This document shows, one piece after another, positions 43,701 through 52,178 of a stretch of 64,000 bases of DNA. The position numbers were made by a program, and so were the translations under genes. Under the pieces are notes generated by a model. That model ran no database searches. It had not been told where the DNA came from and saw nothing but the letters and a program-made list of their open reading frames with translations. Position 1 is the first letter of the stretch. Each line of letters opens with the position of its first letter. The DNA is from Enterocloster aldenensis (GTDB taxonomy: Bacteria; Bacillota; Clostridia; Lachnospirales; Lachnospiraceae): contig NZ_QVEX01000004.1 in assembly GCF_003434055.1 (NCBI RefSeq), forward strand, positions 1 to 64,000, in the 5' to 3' direction.

Positions 43701-45308
43701 ATGAGTTTAGATTATGATGCAGTTAAGGAAGGAATTGAAAAAGGGAATACGTCGCTGGGGATTGAACTGGGTTCCACCAGGATTAAGGCAGTGCTCATCG
43801 GGGAGGACCATACCCCCATTGCCTCCGGAAGCCATGACTGGGAAAACCGGTATGTGGACCATATCTGGACCTATACCCTGGATGACATATGGAATGGTAT
43901 CAGGGACTGTTATTCGAAGATGGCGGCCGACGTGAAGGAAACGTACGGCGTGACCCTTACCACCATTGGTTCCATTGGTTTTTCCGCCATGATGCACGGT
44001 TACATGGCGTTTGATAAGGATGGGAAGCTCCTGGTTCCCTTCCGCACATGGAGGAATACCATCACAGGGCCTGCTTCTGAGAAGCTGACCCAGGTTTTCC
44101 GGTACAATGTGCCCCAGAGATGGAGCATTGCCCACCTGTACCAGGCCATCCTGAATCAGGAGGAGCATGTAAAGGATATTGATTATCTCATTACATTGGA
44201 GGGTTACGTACATTGGATGCTGACCGGGAAACGGGTCCTTGGAATCGGCGATGTGGCAGGCATGTTCCCTGTGGACATCCATACAAAGGATTTTGACCAG
44301 AAGCGGATTGACCAGTTTGATGAACTGGTGGCAGGGGAGCATTTTCCATGGAAACTGAGGGACATCCTTCCAAAGGCCCTGGTGGCCGGACAGGATGCGG
44401 GCGTACTGACGGAGGAAGGGGCCAGGCTGTTGGACGTGTCCGGTAACCTGAAACCCGGTATTCCCATGTGCCCGCCAGAGGGGGATGCGGGAACCGGAAT
44501 GGCTGCCACCAACAGCGTCGCGGTCCGTACGGGTAATGTTTCTGCCGGTACCAGCGTGTTTGCCATGGTGGTGCTGGAAAAGGAACTGGAGCATGTGTAC
44601 CCTGAGATTGACCTGGTAACCACGCCCGCAGGCGATATGGTGGCCATGGTGCACTGCAACAACTGTACGTCTGACCTGAATGCCTGGGTAAACCTGTTCA
44701 GGGAGTTTGCGGAAAACATGGGCATGAAGGTGGATATGAACGACCTGTTCGGGAAGCTTTACAACAAGGCGCTGGAAGGGGACGCGGACTGCGGCGGACT
44801 GCTGGCGTACAATTATTTCTCAGGTGAGCACATCACCCACTTTGAGGAGGGGCGCCCGCTGTTTGTACGTATGCCTGACAGCAGGTTTAACCTTGCCAAC
44901 TTCATGAGGGTGCACCTGTATACGTCCCTGGGCGCACTTAAGACCGGTATGGATATCCTGTTAAAGAAGGAGAACGTGAAGGTAGATACCCTTCTGGGAC
45001 ACGGCGGCCTGTTTAAGACAAAAGGCGTGGGACAGAGGATCCTGGCAGGTGCAATGAACGCCCCGGTTTCCGTGATGGAGACAGCCGGCGAAGGCGGCGC
45101 ATGGGGAATCGCGCTGCTGGCATCCTATATGAGGAACCGGGAAGAGGGCGAGACACTGGATGCCTATCTGGCTGATAAGGTCTTTGGCGGGGACAAGGGC
45201 ATCACGGCGGAACCTGTCAAGGAAGATGTGGAAAGTTTTGAGGCATTCATGAAGCGGTATGCCAGGGGGCTTGCCATTGAGAAGGCTGCTGTGGAGCATA
45301 TGGGATAG
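43701..45308 (+). CDS. FGGY-family carbohydrate kinase, probable L-ribulokinase
   Basis: A 535-residue kinase. [15 protein letters not shown] is the phosphate-1 loop and [13 protein letters not shown] lies in the N-terminal domain. [14 protein letters not shown] and [15 protein letters not shown] lie in the C-terminal ATPase lobe. It differs from classical AraB and looks more like xylulokinase-type FGGY proteins. Its position between araA and araD implies phosphorylation of L-ribulose. GGAGGGG precedes the ATG. The G13 tract and a hairpin lie just upstream. Confidence 0.88.
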   Translation: MSLDYDAVKEGIEKGNTSLGIELGSTRIKAVLIGEDHTPIASGSHDWENRYVDHIWTYTLDDIWNGIRDCYSKMAADVKETYGVTLTTIGSIGFSAMMHGYMAFDKDGKLLVPFRTWRNTITGPASEKLTQVFRYNVPQRWSIAHLYQAILNQEEHVKDIDYLITLEGYVHWMLTGKRVLGIGDVAGMFPVDIHTKDFDQKRIDQFDELVAGEHFPWKLRDILPKALVAGQDAGVLTEEGARLLDVSGNLKPGIPMCPPEGDAGTGMAATNSVAVRTGNVSAGTSVFAMVVLEKELEHVYPEIDLVTTPAGDMVAMVHCNNCTSDLNAWVNLFREFAENMGMKVDMNDLFGKLYNKALEGDADCGGLLAYNYFSGEHITHFEEGRPLFVRMPDSRFNLANFMRVHLYTSLGALKTGMDILLKKENVKVDTLLGHGGLFKTKGVGQRILAGAMNAPVSVMETAGEGGAWGIALLASYMRNREEGETLDAYLADKVFGGDKGITAEPVKEDVESFEAFMKRYARGLAIEKAAVEHMG

Positions 45309-45322
45309 AAGGAGGAACTGAT

Positions 45323-46018
45323 ATGCTAGAGGAACTGAAACAGATTGTATATGAGGCCAATATGGAGCTGCCCAGAAGAGGGCTGATTACCTATACCTGG
45401 GGCAATGTCAGCGGCATTGACAGGGAAAAGGGCCTTCTTGTCATTAAGCCCAGCGGCGTGGATTATGATAAGCTGAAGGCATCGGATATGGTGGTAATGG
45501 ATTTGGACGGCAATAAGGTGGAAGGGGATATGAACCCGTCCTCCGACACGCCGACCCATGTGGAGCTGTACAAGGCATTTAAGGAAATCGGCGGCATCGT
45601 GCACACCCATTCCCCTCATGCGGCTGCATGGGCCCAGGCCGGAAGGGCGCTTCCCTGTTATGGCACCACCCATGCGGATTACTTTTACGGGGAGATACCA
45701 TGTGCAAGGAACCTGACCGCCCAGGAGATTGAGGAGGGGTATGAGATGAATACGGGCAAAGTGATCATCGAGACCTTTGAGGGCAAGAACCCGGTGTATA
45801 TCCCGGCCGTGCTGTGCAAGAACCATGGACCCTTTACCTGGGGCAGGGACGCGGCAGAGGCAGTGCATAATGCGGTGGTCCTTGAGGAAGTGGCTAAGAT
45901 GAACTTCATGACCGAGATGCTGGCCCCCCAGGTGGAACCGGCGCCCCAGTGGCTGCAGGATAAGCATTTCATGCGTAAACATGGACCTAATGCTTATTAT
46001 GGACAGGGGCATAAGTAG
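45323..46018 (+). CDS. araD: L-ribulose-5-phosphate 4-epimerase
   Basis: A 231-residue class II aldolase-family enzyme making D-xylulose 5-phosphate. [42 protein letters not shown] (metal His pair) and NHGPFTWG are conserved. GGAGG precedes the ATG, and the gene follows the kinase by 14 bp, completing the arabinose pathway. A GC-rich hairpin follows at 46036. Confidence 0.96.
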   Translation: MLEELKQIVYEANMELPRRGLITYTWGNVSGIDREKGLLVIKPSGVDYDKLKASDMVVMDLDGNKVEGDMNPSSDTPTHVELYKAFKEIGGIVHTHSPHAAAWAQAGRALPCYGTTHADYFYGEIPCARNLTAQEIEEGYEMNTGKVIIETFEGKNPVYIPAVLCKNHGPFTWGRDAAEAVHNAVVLEEVAKMNFMTEMLAPQVEPAPQWLQDKHFMRKHGPNAYYGQGHK

Positions 46019-46035
46019 GCCGGAGCGTATCGCGG

Positions 46036-46063
46036 CGCATCGCGGTGCATGCGCCGCGATGCG
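46036..46063 (+). repeat. GC-rich hairpin after araD
   Basis: CGCATCGCGG and CCGCGATGCG form a perfect 10-bp stem with an 8-base loop. There is no T-run. It may protect the 3' end of the araD message. Confidence 0.6.
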
Positions 46064-46124
46064 GATATGGCGTGGGTATGAGATGATGCAGATTAAATGA
46101 TGCGGCGTGGGCATGTGAAACAGA

Positions 46125-46517
46125 TTGGATGATGCAATTATGGATAATGCGGGCAGGACAAAGATGGATTTTTACCGCAGGGTAGGAATTGTACTGAGGG
46201 CGGTCCCTGAGGGCCGGGTGGTATCCTATGGGCAGGTCGCCCTTCTCTGCGGCAGGCCAAAGAATTCAAGGCAGGTGGGCTATGCCTTGAGGAATGACCT
46301 TTCCGGTCAGGTGCCTGCCCACCGTGTGGTTAACGGGCAGGGGTATCTGAGCGGTGCGGCCAGCTTTGATTATCCTGGACTTCAGAGGCGCCTTCTGGAG
46401 GAAGAAGGCGTGAAGGTGTCCGGGGATAACAGGGTGGATTTGAAGGAGTTTGGCTGGAAGAATACCATGTTGGATGCGCAGAGGCTGCTTGGGCAGTTTG
46501 AAAGGGAGGGAATCTGA
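46125..46517 (+). CDS. Alkyltransferase-like (ATL) DNA-binding protein
   Basis: Up to 130 residues with the DNA-binding domain of O6-alkylguanine-DNA alkyltransferases (VPEGRVVSYGQVALLCG, SRQVGYALRND). The catalytic PCHRV motif reads PAHRV, with Ala at residue 65, so it cannot accept alkyl groups. ATL proteins instead bind alkylated guanine and recruit nucleotide excision repair. Starts at 46125, 46140 or 46164 are possible; 46164 has the best-spaced AGGA and gives the usual MDFYRRV opening. Confidence 0.88.
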   Translation: MDDAIMDNAGRTKMDFYRRVGIVLRAVPEGRVVSYGQVALLCGRPKNSRQVGYALRNDLSGQVPAHRVVNGQGYLSGAASFDYPGLQRRLLEEEGVKVSGDNRVDLKEFGWKNTMLDAQRLLGQFEREGI

Positions 46518-46555
46518 GACCAGGGTAAGGGGGGGCCGTTACTCTGGTCTCGGTC
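46516..46555 (+). terminator. Terminator after the ATL gene
   Basis: GAGACCAG and CTGGTCTC with additional GTAA/TTAC pairing inside, around a G-rich loop. The following GGTCTTTAT is only weakly T-rich. Confidence 0.55.
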
Positions 46556-46780
46556 TTTATACTCATCTGTATAGGGTTCAATTATGTCCCATCCATATTT
46601 TCACATATCCTATCCTTTGGTATTAGGGGAGCATGGAATCCGGTCCGACGGTGAGGATTTCTTTTTCCGCCCCCCCTGGCAGCGCCCTGCGTGAATATCA
46701 TATTAAAAGGTTTTGTCAAATATATTAAAGATCGTAAATATTGCATAAAAAAATAGAAGTAATTTTGAATAATATGTTTA

Positions 46781-46809
46781 TTGTACAAATAATAGCATTA
46801 TGTTATTAT
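46781..46809 (+). promoter_or_regulatory. Promoter of the gntR gene
   Basis: TTGTAC, 17 bp, TATTAT. The -10 box is covered by the 24-bp dyad at 46797-46820. The rest of the 46556-46780 gap is A/T-rich with no ORF seen. Confidence 0.6.
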
Positions 46810-46820
46810 AAAAACATAAT
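46797..46820. promoter_or_regulatory. GntR operator 1
   Basis: ATTATGTT, 8 bases, AACATAAT. The reverse complement of the site at 47623-47646 matches it at 23 of 24 positions. It overlaps the -10 box of the repressor gene, implying autorepression. Confidence 0.75.
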
Positions 46821-46838
46821 AAGTTAGGAGCGAAACAA

Positions 46839-47582
46839 ATGGCAACTCAATTCATAGATAAAGGCAACAATATTCCCCTATACCTTCAGCTTCTGTCTAT
46901 TTTTATGGAAAATATCAGGAAAGGAATCTGGGAACCAGGGGAGAAGCTTCCATCGGAAAAGGAGCTTTCCCATACATATGGCGTATCCCTGATTACGGTC
47001 AGGAAGACGCTGGAAGAGCTGAACAAGAAAAATCTGATTTATAAGATACAGGGAAAGGGAAGCTTTGTGTCCTACGGGGAGCTGGAAAAGTATAATCTCC
47101 GGTTCAAGGAACTGCGGAGCTTTACGGAGGAGATGGAGCAGAGCCGCAGGACGGTAGGGGCAGTGGTCTTAAAGGTGGAAGAGGCTGCTGTGGAATCCCG
47201 CAATGCAGGGGATTTCGGGATTCCTGAGGGAACCGGCGTGCTTCGGATCGTCCGGCTCAGGACGGTTGACGGTATTCCAACCCACATAAGTACTTCAGAG
47301 GTCTTCCCGGGAATTGGTGAGAAGCTGAAGGACTGTGACCTGACCCAGTCAATTTATGGACATCTCAGGCGTCTGGGGCATCAGCTGAGCCACGGGACAG
47401 AGGAAATAGTGGCGGCCATGCCTACCAGGGAGGAGGCCGGGTACTTAAAAATCAGCTGTGATACGCCGGTGTTGGATACACGGAGTATTGTGGAGGAAAA
47501 TGGAAGACCGATTCTGATTACCAGGTCGCTTATTAACAGCAAGCGGATGAAGATAACGGTGGAACTTGCAGGAGAAGAGTAA
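46839..47582 (+). CDS. GntR-family repressor with UTRA effector domain
   Basis: A 247-residue HutC-type regulator. The winged helix (~10-75) has EKLPSEKELSHTYGVSLITV and a YKIQGKGSFV wing. The UTRA domain (~95-245) has FTEEMEQSRR, GVLRIVRLRTVDGIPTHIS and PILITRSLIN. UTRA repressors sense sugar phosphates or related small molecules. The near-identical dyads over its own and the downstream ECF operon promoters make it the obvious repressor of both. TTAGGAG precedes the ATG. Confidence 0.9.
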   Translation: MATQFIDKGNNIPLYLQLLSIFMENIRKGIWEPGEKLPSEKELSHTYGVSLITVRKTLEELNKKNLIYKIQGKGSFVSYGELEKYNLRFKELRSFTEEMEQSRRTVGAVVLKVEEAAVESRNAGDFGIPEGTGVLRIVRLRTVDGIPTHISTSEVFPGIGEKLKDCDLTQSIYGHLRRLGHQLSHGTEEIVAAMPTREEAGYLKISCDTPVLDTRSIVEENGRPILITRSLINSKRMKITVELAGEE

Positions 47583-47589
47583 GGATAGG

Positions 47590-47610
47590 GCTGGATACCA
47601 GCTTTTCCTT
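47590..47610 (+). terminator. Short terminator after gntR
   Basis: GCTGG, ATA, CCAGC followed by TTTTCCTTTT. The stem is only five base pairs. Confidence 0.45.
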
Positions 47611-47638
47611 TTCATCTAACATATTATGTTTTTATAAT
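47610..47638 (+). promoter_or_regulatory. Promoter of the ECF/SIS/PfkB/BtpA operon
   Basis: TTTCAT, 17 bp, TATAAT, with the -10 box inside the second GntR dyad. Confidence 0.6.
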
Positions 47639-47646
47639 AACATTAT
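47623..47646. promoter_or_regulatory. GntR operator 2
   Basis: ATTATGTT, 8 bases, AACATTAT. It is the inverted near-identical copy of operator 1 and covers the -10 box of the seven-gene operon. Confidence 0.75.
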
Positions 47647-47665
47647 AACGAGAGGGGGGAATAAG

Positions 47666-47830
47666 ATGTCGAAGAAGGGAATGGCGGTTCTGGCAGTGGT
47701 GCTGCTGGTGCTTGTAATCGTCGGCGCCCTTATGGGTGGGGTGAAGGCCGGAACTCCTATGTTCCAGGCAGTAGGCGCAGTGCTTCTGGTTGTTGCGCTG
47801 GTCATGTTTTTTATGAAGAAGAAAGATTAA
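47666..47830 (+). CDS. Small two-TM membrane protein (54 residues), first gene of ECF operon
   Basis: The peptide starts MSKKGMAVLAVVLLVLVIVG, giving TM1 at ~6-24. A short loop follows, then TM2 at ~33-49 and the end KKKD. AGGGGGGAATAAG precedes the ATG. It lies 14 bp before the S-component gene. Its size and position recall CbiN/NikN, the small two-TM accessory subunits of cobalt/nickel ECF transporters, although I see no sequence match. It could be an added subunit of this transporter. Confidence 0.75.
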   Translation: MSKKGMAVLAVVLLVLVIVGALMGGVKAGTPMFQAVGAVLLVVALVMFFMKKKD

Positions 47831-47844
47831 AAGGAGAATGAGGT

Positions 47845-48528
47845 ATGGAAAACTATTTGGGAATTTTAAGGGTGTTGGGCGCTGCATCGTTTGGCCTTGG
47901 GGGAATCGCGTTTTTGCTGTCATTTAGATGGAGGATGGACGGACTGAAGCTTGTGAGACATCATATCCGCTGGGATGCTTCTGTCATTACGATAATCGCA
48001 ATATCTGCGGCATTAAATGCCGGGGCAGCGATTATCACAGGGCCAATCCGGTTTGGATGGATCAGCTTCCGGCCGGGGGCGGCAATTACTCCTGTGCTGG
48101 GAATCCTCTTTGGGATACCCGGGGCCATTGGGGCGGGCCTGGGAAATGTGATTTCAGACATATTGAAGGGTTTTATCTCACCGGCCAGTGTCAGCGGATT
48201 TTTGGGGAATTTCTTTGCATTTGCCCTGATACCGGGGATGATTGTAAGGGATGCTTCATTAAAGAACAAAAACAGCTGGATGCAGTATATTGTGGGCATA
48301 TGCGTCGGGGCAGGATTTGGGATGCTATCAATGCCATGGTTCATTGATGTGACAGGGACCATGCCTCCGGTGGCTGCATGGACAACGGAACCCTTTGCCC
48401 TGCTGATGAACCGGATTTTATCACCGCTGCTGTTAGGGCCGGTTTTCCTGAAGATTTTATATCCGTTTACAGTTAAGAACGGGATGTACTGGAGACAGGA
48501 AAACACCGCCACTGTTGAGAATCTGTAA
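47845..48528 (+). CDS. ECF transporter S component (QueT-like), substrate unknown
   Basis: A 227-residue membrane protein with about six hydrophobic helices. ISFRPGAAITPVLGILFGIP and AIGAGLGNVISDILKG resemble the QueT/QrtT-like S-component signature (RPG..., GAGLGN). S components bind the substrate and dock on the T subunit. AAAGGAG lies ahead of the ATG. The adjacent A and T genes make a dedicated (group I) transporter. The catabolic genes point to a sugar-like or nucleoside-like substrate rather than a vitamin. Confidence 0.8.
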   Translation: MENYLGILRVLGAASFGLGGIAFLLSFRWRMDGLKLVRHHIRWDASVITIIAISAALNAGAAIITGPIRFGWISFRPGAAITPVLGILFGIPGAIGAGLGNVISDILKGFISPASVSGFLGNFFAFALIPGMIVRDASLKNKNSWMQYIVGICVGAGFGMLSMPWFIDVTGTMPPVAAWTTEPFALLMNRILSPLLLGPVFLKILYPFTVKNGMYWRQENTATVENL

Positions 48529-48546
48529 AGGAAATAGGGAGATACA

Positions 48547-50271
48547 ATGAGTGAAACATTAATTAAAGCGAAAAATCTTAAATTCCGCTATCCCGGAACG
48601 GATAAGCTGGCTTTGGATGATATCAGCTTTGAGATTCACAAAGGGGAAGTGATTGGGATAATCGGTCCAAACGGCGCGGGAAAGACCACGCTCTGCTCCG
48701 CAATCAAGGGGATTATCCCGCATAAAACAGGCGGGGCATGGGGAGGGGAACTGGAGGTCTGCGGACTGTCGGTGCGGACTGAATCCACGGCAAAGCTGGT
48801 GCCTCATGTCTCCATGACATTTCAGAATCCGGAAACCCAGATACTTGGCACGACCGTAGAGGAGGACCTGGCGTTTACTCCGGAAAGCCTTGGCATGGAA
48901 CCTGAGGAAATCCGCATGAGGATGGACCGGGTAATGGAAACCGTAAGGCTGCCTCTGGATTATAAGAAGAGGGCTCCGTTCCGTATGTCCGGCGGGGAAA
49001 AGCAGAGGCTGGCCATTGCAGCATCCATCATCTTTGCACCGGATATCGTGATCCTGGATGAGCCCACAACGGAGCTGGACCCGGTAGGTAAGGCGGAAGT
49101 CCTTAAGATTGTGGGAAATCTGGTGGGAAGCGGGGAGAACACGGTGATTGTCGTGGAGCAGGATATTGATTATCTTGTAACTGTGGCGGACCGCCTTCTG
49201 GTCCTGGAGGATGGAAAACTCATTGCCCAGGGGCCCACAAGGGAAGTGATGGCCAGGACGGAATTCTTAAAAAGGGCAAAGATTAATGTTCCGGATGTGT
49301 CTCTTTTATGGAAGCAGATGGGATTTGAAGGTAAATATCCGGTATTTCTTACGGTAGAGGAAGCCAGGTCTGCACTGGCCCCGGAAAAGCTGACAGATAC
49401 AGGTGCATTTGTTTTGGACGGGCATGGGGCAGGAACAGGGGGCGGGGAAAAGGCCCAGGCAGCGTCTTATGATCATACGGTGTTTTCCTATGGCGAACGG
49501 GAAATCTTAAGTGGTATCAGCCAATCCATACAGACCGGTGATTTTATCGCGGTCCTTGGAAAAAACGGGGCAGGGAAAACCACCATGGTGAAGCATTTAA
49601 ACGGTCTTTTAAAGCCTACACAGGGCCATGTATATGTATGCGGAAGGGATACGGCAGCCTGTTCCGTGGCTGATTTAGCCCACAGCACTGCGTATGTGTT
49701 CCAGAATCCGGATCACCAGCTGTTTAATCAGACCGTGGAGGACGAGATTGCCTTTGGTCCAAGAAATCTTGGATGGGACGAGGGAAAGGTGAAGGAAGCA
49801 GTGGAACGGGCCATGGAAATCAGCGGCCTGGAGACGTGGAGGAATGAGACGCCCCTGTCATTGGAGCGCGGTCTGAAACAAATACTGATCCTGGCCTGCG
49901 TCATTGCCATGGATGTGGACATTTTTGTGGTGGATGAACCTACCACAGGACTCAGCAAGTCATTCAAGGACCGGATTGGCAGTATCCTGGACCGGCTGAA
50001 TCAGGAGGGTAAGACAATTCTTCTGGTGACCCATGATATGCAGTTTGTGGCCGAGCATGCCAAACAGATTTGGGTGGTGCAGGATGGGAATATCACACTG
50101 CGGGGAGGAATCCGGGAGGTATTTAGGGAAAAGGCCCGGTTACGGGAGGCGTACCTGTTCCCGCCCCAGATTACGCAGCTTGGACTGGAACTGGGCTGGA
50201 CATCCGTTGTGCTGAATAATGAAGAATTTATGGAGGTGGCCGGATATGAATGCAGTAGGCAGCTACATTGA
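48547..50271 (+). CDS. ECF transporter ATPase, fused A and A' domains
   Basis: A 574-residue protein with two ABC ATPase domains. The first has GPNGAGKTT, MSGGEKQRLAIAA and IVILDEPTTELD. The second has GKNGAGKTT and IFVVDEPTTGLS, but its signature is replaced by LSLERGLKQI, so one composite ATP site is probably impaired. Many ECF systems use separate EcfA and EcfA'; here they are one chain. The 3' end overlaps the T gene by 26 bp. Confidence 0.92.
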   Translation: MSETLIKAKNLKFRYPGTDKLALDDISFEIHKGEVIGIIGPNGAGKTTLCSAIKGIIPHKTGGAWGGELEVCGLSVRTESTAKLVPHVSMTFQNPETQILGTTVEEDLAFTPESLGMEPEEIRMRMDRVMETVRLPLDYKKRAPFRMSGGEKQRLAIAASIIFAPDIVILDEPTTELDPVGKAEVLKIVGNLVGSGENTVIVVEQDIDYLVTVADRLLVLEDGKLIAQGPTREVMARTEFLKRAKINVPDVSLLWKQMGFEGKYPVFLTVEEARSALAPEKLTDTGAFVLDGHGAGTGGGEKAQAASYDHTVFSYGEREILSGISQSIQTGDFIAVLGKNGAGKTTMVKHLNGLLKPTQGHVYVCGRDTAACSVADLAHSTAYVFQNPDHQLFNQTVEDEIAFGPRNLGWDEGKVKEAVERAMEISGLETWRNETPLSLERGLKQILILACVIAMDVDIFVVDEPTTGLSKSFKDRIGSILDRLNQEGKTILLVTHDMQFVAEHAKQIWVVQDGNITLRGGIREVFREKARLREAYLFPPQITQLGLELGWTSVVLNNEEFMEVAGYECSRQLH

Positions 50272-51049
50272 CCGGGATTCAGTGATCCATCATCTGCATC
50301 CTGTCACAAAGAACCTGTTGTTTATCGGTACATTTGTAATCTGCCTCTTAACGAACCATCCGGCCATCCTGGCAGGGTTGTTCCTTGGGGTAGTCCTTAT
50401 AGGAACCGCAGCAAGGCTTCCAATCGGCCAGTCCCTGAAACTGCTGAAAAGCGTTGCGCTGCTGATTGTGATATTTTCCCTGGTAATCTGGCCCTTTACG
50501 CTGAAGGAAGGGCAGGTACTGGTCCGGGCCGGAGGGCTTACGGTTTATTCAGTGGGTGTCTGGTATGGGATTGCCATGACGTTCCGCTTCTGTACCATTG
50601 TGCTTATGAGTATTTACTGGATGATGTTTACCAGTATCAGTGAGATTACTTTGGGCCTGGTAACCCTTGGCATGCCCTATAAGGTGGCATTTTCCTTTTC
50701 AATGTCCCTGCGCTTTGTGCCGTTAATCATCAACGACCTCCATACCATCAAGGACGCGCAGCGGTCACGGGCCCTGGAAATGGACAAGGGAAGCCTGTAC
50801 GGCAGGATTAAAAAGAATGTGGCGATTTTAATCCCGCTGTCCTCAAGGGCCCTGGGACTGATTAAACAGATATCCGTAAGTCTGGAGGCCAGGGGGTTTG
50901 AGTCGGGAAGCGGCAGGCGGACCTCCATTAGCAAAAGGCCGTTTACGGGCTGGGATTTTGGGATGATAACAGGAATGGTGTGCCTGTTTGGTGCGCTTAT
51001 ATGGTTAAGGATCACGGCAGTTGGCCTGATTACAATGTCAGTATTATAA
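50246..51049 (+). CDS. ECF transporter T component
   Basis: A 267-residue membrane protein. YIDRDSVIHHLHPVTKNLL is the typical EcfT opening. The coupling helices carry the Ala-Arg-Gly-type motif (DAQRSRALEMD, and SLEARGFESG near the end). It transmits ATPase movement to the S component. GGAGGT nine bases before the ATG at 50246 decides against the in-frame ATG at 50219. Confidence 0.9.
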   Translation: MNAVGSYIDRDSVIHHLHPVTKNLLFIGTFVICLLTNHPAILAGLFLGVVLIGTAARLPIGQSLKLLKSVALLIVIFSLVIWPFTLKEGQVLVRAGGLTVYSVGVWYGIAMTFRFCTIVLMSIYWMMFTSISEITLGLVTLGMPYKVAFSFSMSLRFVPLIINDLHTIKDAQRSRALEMDKGSLYGRIKKNVAILIPLSSRALGLIKQISVSLEARGFESGSGRRTSISKRPFTGWDFGMITGMVCLFGALIWLRITAVGLITMSVL

Positions 51050-51061
51050 AGGGAGGTTTTT

Positions 51062-52168
51062 ATGCAGGAATATCGGGATATGATGACGGAGATTGAGAAG
51101 CAGGGGAGCCTGGGGCCTGTCTTAAAACAGATTGAGACAGCGGTAGCAGGGACATGCCGGGAGATAATGGAGAAGGGGAAAAACAAAAAGATTTTTTTCC
51201 TGGGATGCGGGGATTCCTATTTTGCAGGTCTGGCTGTTAAGAATTATTTTCTGGAAAAGACGGACAGCCTCTGCTTCCCGATGACCGCACTGGAGTTCTC
51301 CACATATGGAATCCGCCAGGTGGATAAGGAGAGCACGGTGATTGCGGTTTCCATGTCCGGCAACGTGGCCCGGACCGTGGAGGCTGTGAAGGAAGCGCAG
51401 GAAAGAGGGGCATATGTGGTGGGAATCACCAATTCCCTGACCGGACGTCTCTATGAAGTGTGCAGCCATCCTGTTTTTCTGGGACTGGAGGAGGAACCGG
51501 GCTGGACGCCAGGGACATTGACCTACACCGGTACCTTATACGCCCTGTACTGTCTGGGAGCAGGGCTTAGCCGGGAATCAGAACGGGACGGATGCAAAAG
51601 GAAACTGGCATTTACAATGGAACAGGTTTCCCGTGTAGTTACTCAGTGCCAGGACATGGCAAGGCAGGCAGGAGAGAACTTTGTTTATAATGGACACCAG
51701 TTCCCTGTCTACATACTGGGCGCCGGGCAGAGCTTTGCAACGGCCAAATACGGGGCGGCCAAATTCCTGGAAGTCTGCGGGGTGATTGCCATTGGACAGG
51801 AGAGCGAGGAGTTCGCACATCAGGAATTCTGGGTGATTGATAAGAACTGTCCGGTGTTCCTTGTGGCGCCAAAAGGGGACAGTTTCCAAAGGACCATGGA
51901 GGTGGGGGAGTGTCTCCGTCATTTTGGCTGCGACCTGTTTGTGATTTCCAATAGTGAGGAATTGTGCGGTATGGGAAAATATGCCTTTGGGATGCCGGAG
52001 GAAGTAGAGGAATTATATGCACCGTTGCTGTATGCGGTCCCGATGCAGCTGACCGCTTACTATTTTTCCAGAAAGCTGGGGCTGGATCCGGACCGCAGGA
52101 GCCATAATGACCCATTCCGGAAAAAGGTAAGCCGGATGTTGACAAGAGGAACCGTGAATCTTGATTAG
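51062..52168 (+). CDS. Double SIS-domain sugar isomerase/deglycase
   Basis: A 368-residue protein with two SIS domains. FFLGCGDSYFAGLAVKNYF and SMSGNVARTVEAVKEAQ lie in the first; YILGAGQSFATAKYGAAKFLE and QESEEFAHQEFWVI in the second. This layout is shared by the GlmS isomerase half, AgaS and fructosamine-6-phosphate deglycase FrlB. Next to a PfkB kinase and GntR regulator, a deglycase or deaminase/isomerase acting on a phosphorylated amino- or glyco-conjugate is likely. GGGAGG precedes the ATG, 12 bp after ecfT. Confidence 0.87.
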   Translation: MQEYRDMMTEIEKQGSLGPVLKQIETAVAGTCREIMEKGKNKKIFFLGCGDSYFAGLAVKNYFLEKTDSLCFPMTALEFSTYGIRQVDKESTVIAVSMSGNVARTVEAVKEAQERGAYVVGITNSLTGRLYEVCSHPVFLGLEEEPGWTPGTLTYTGTLYALYCLGAGLSRESERDGCKRKLAFTMEQVSRVVTQCQDMARQAGENFVYNGHQFPVYILGAGQSFATAKYGAAKFLEVCGVIAIGQESEEFAHQEFWVIDKNCPVFLVAPKGDSFQRTMEVGECLRHFGCDLFVISNSEELCGMGKYAFGMPEEVEELYAPLLYAVPMQLTAYYFSRKLGLDPDRRSHNDPFRKKVSRMLTRGTVNLD

Positions 52169-52178
52169 GGGGAGCAGG

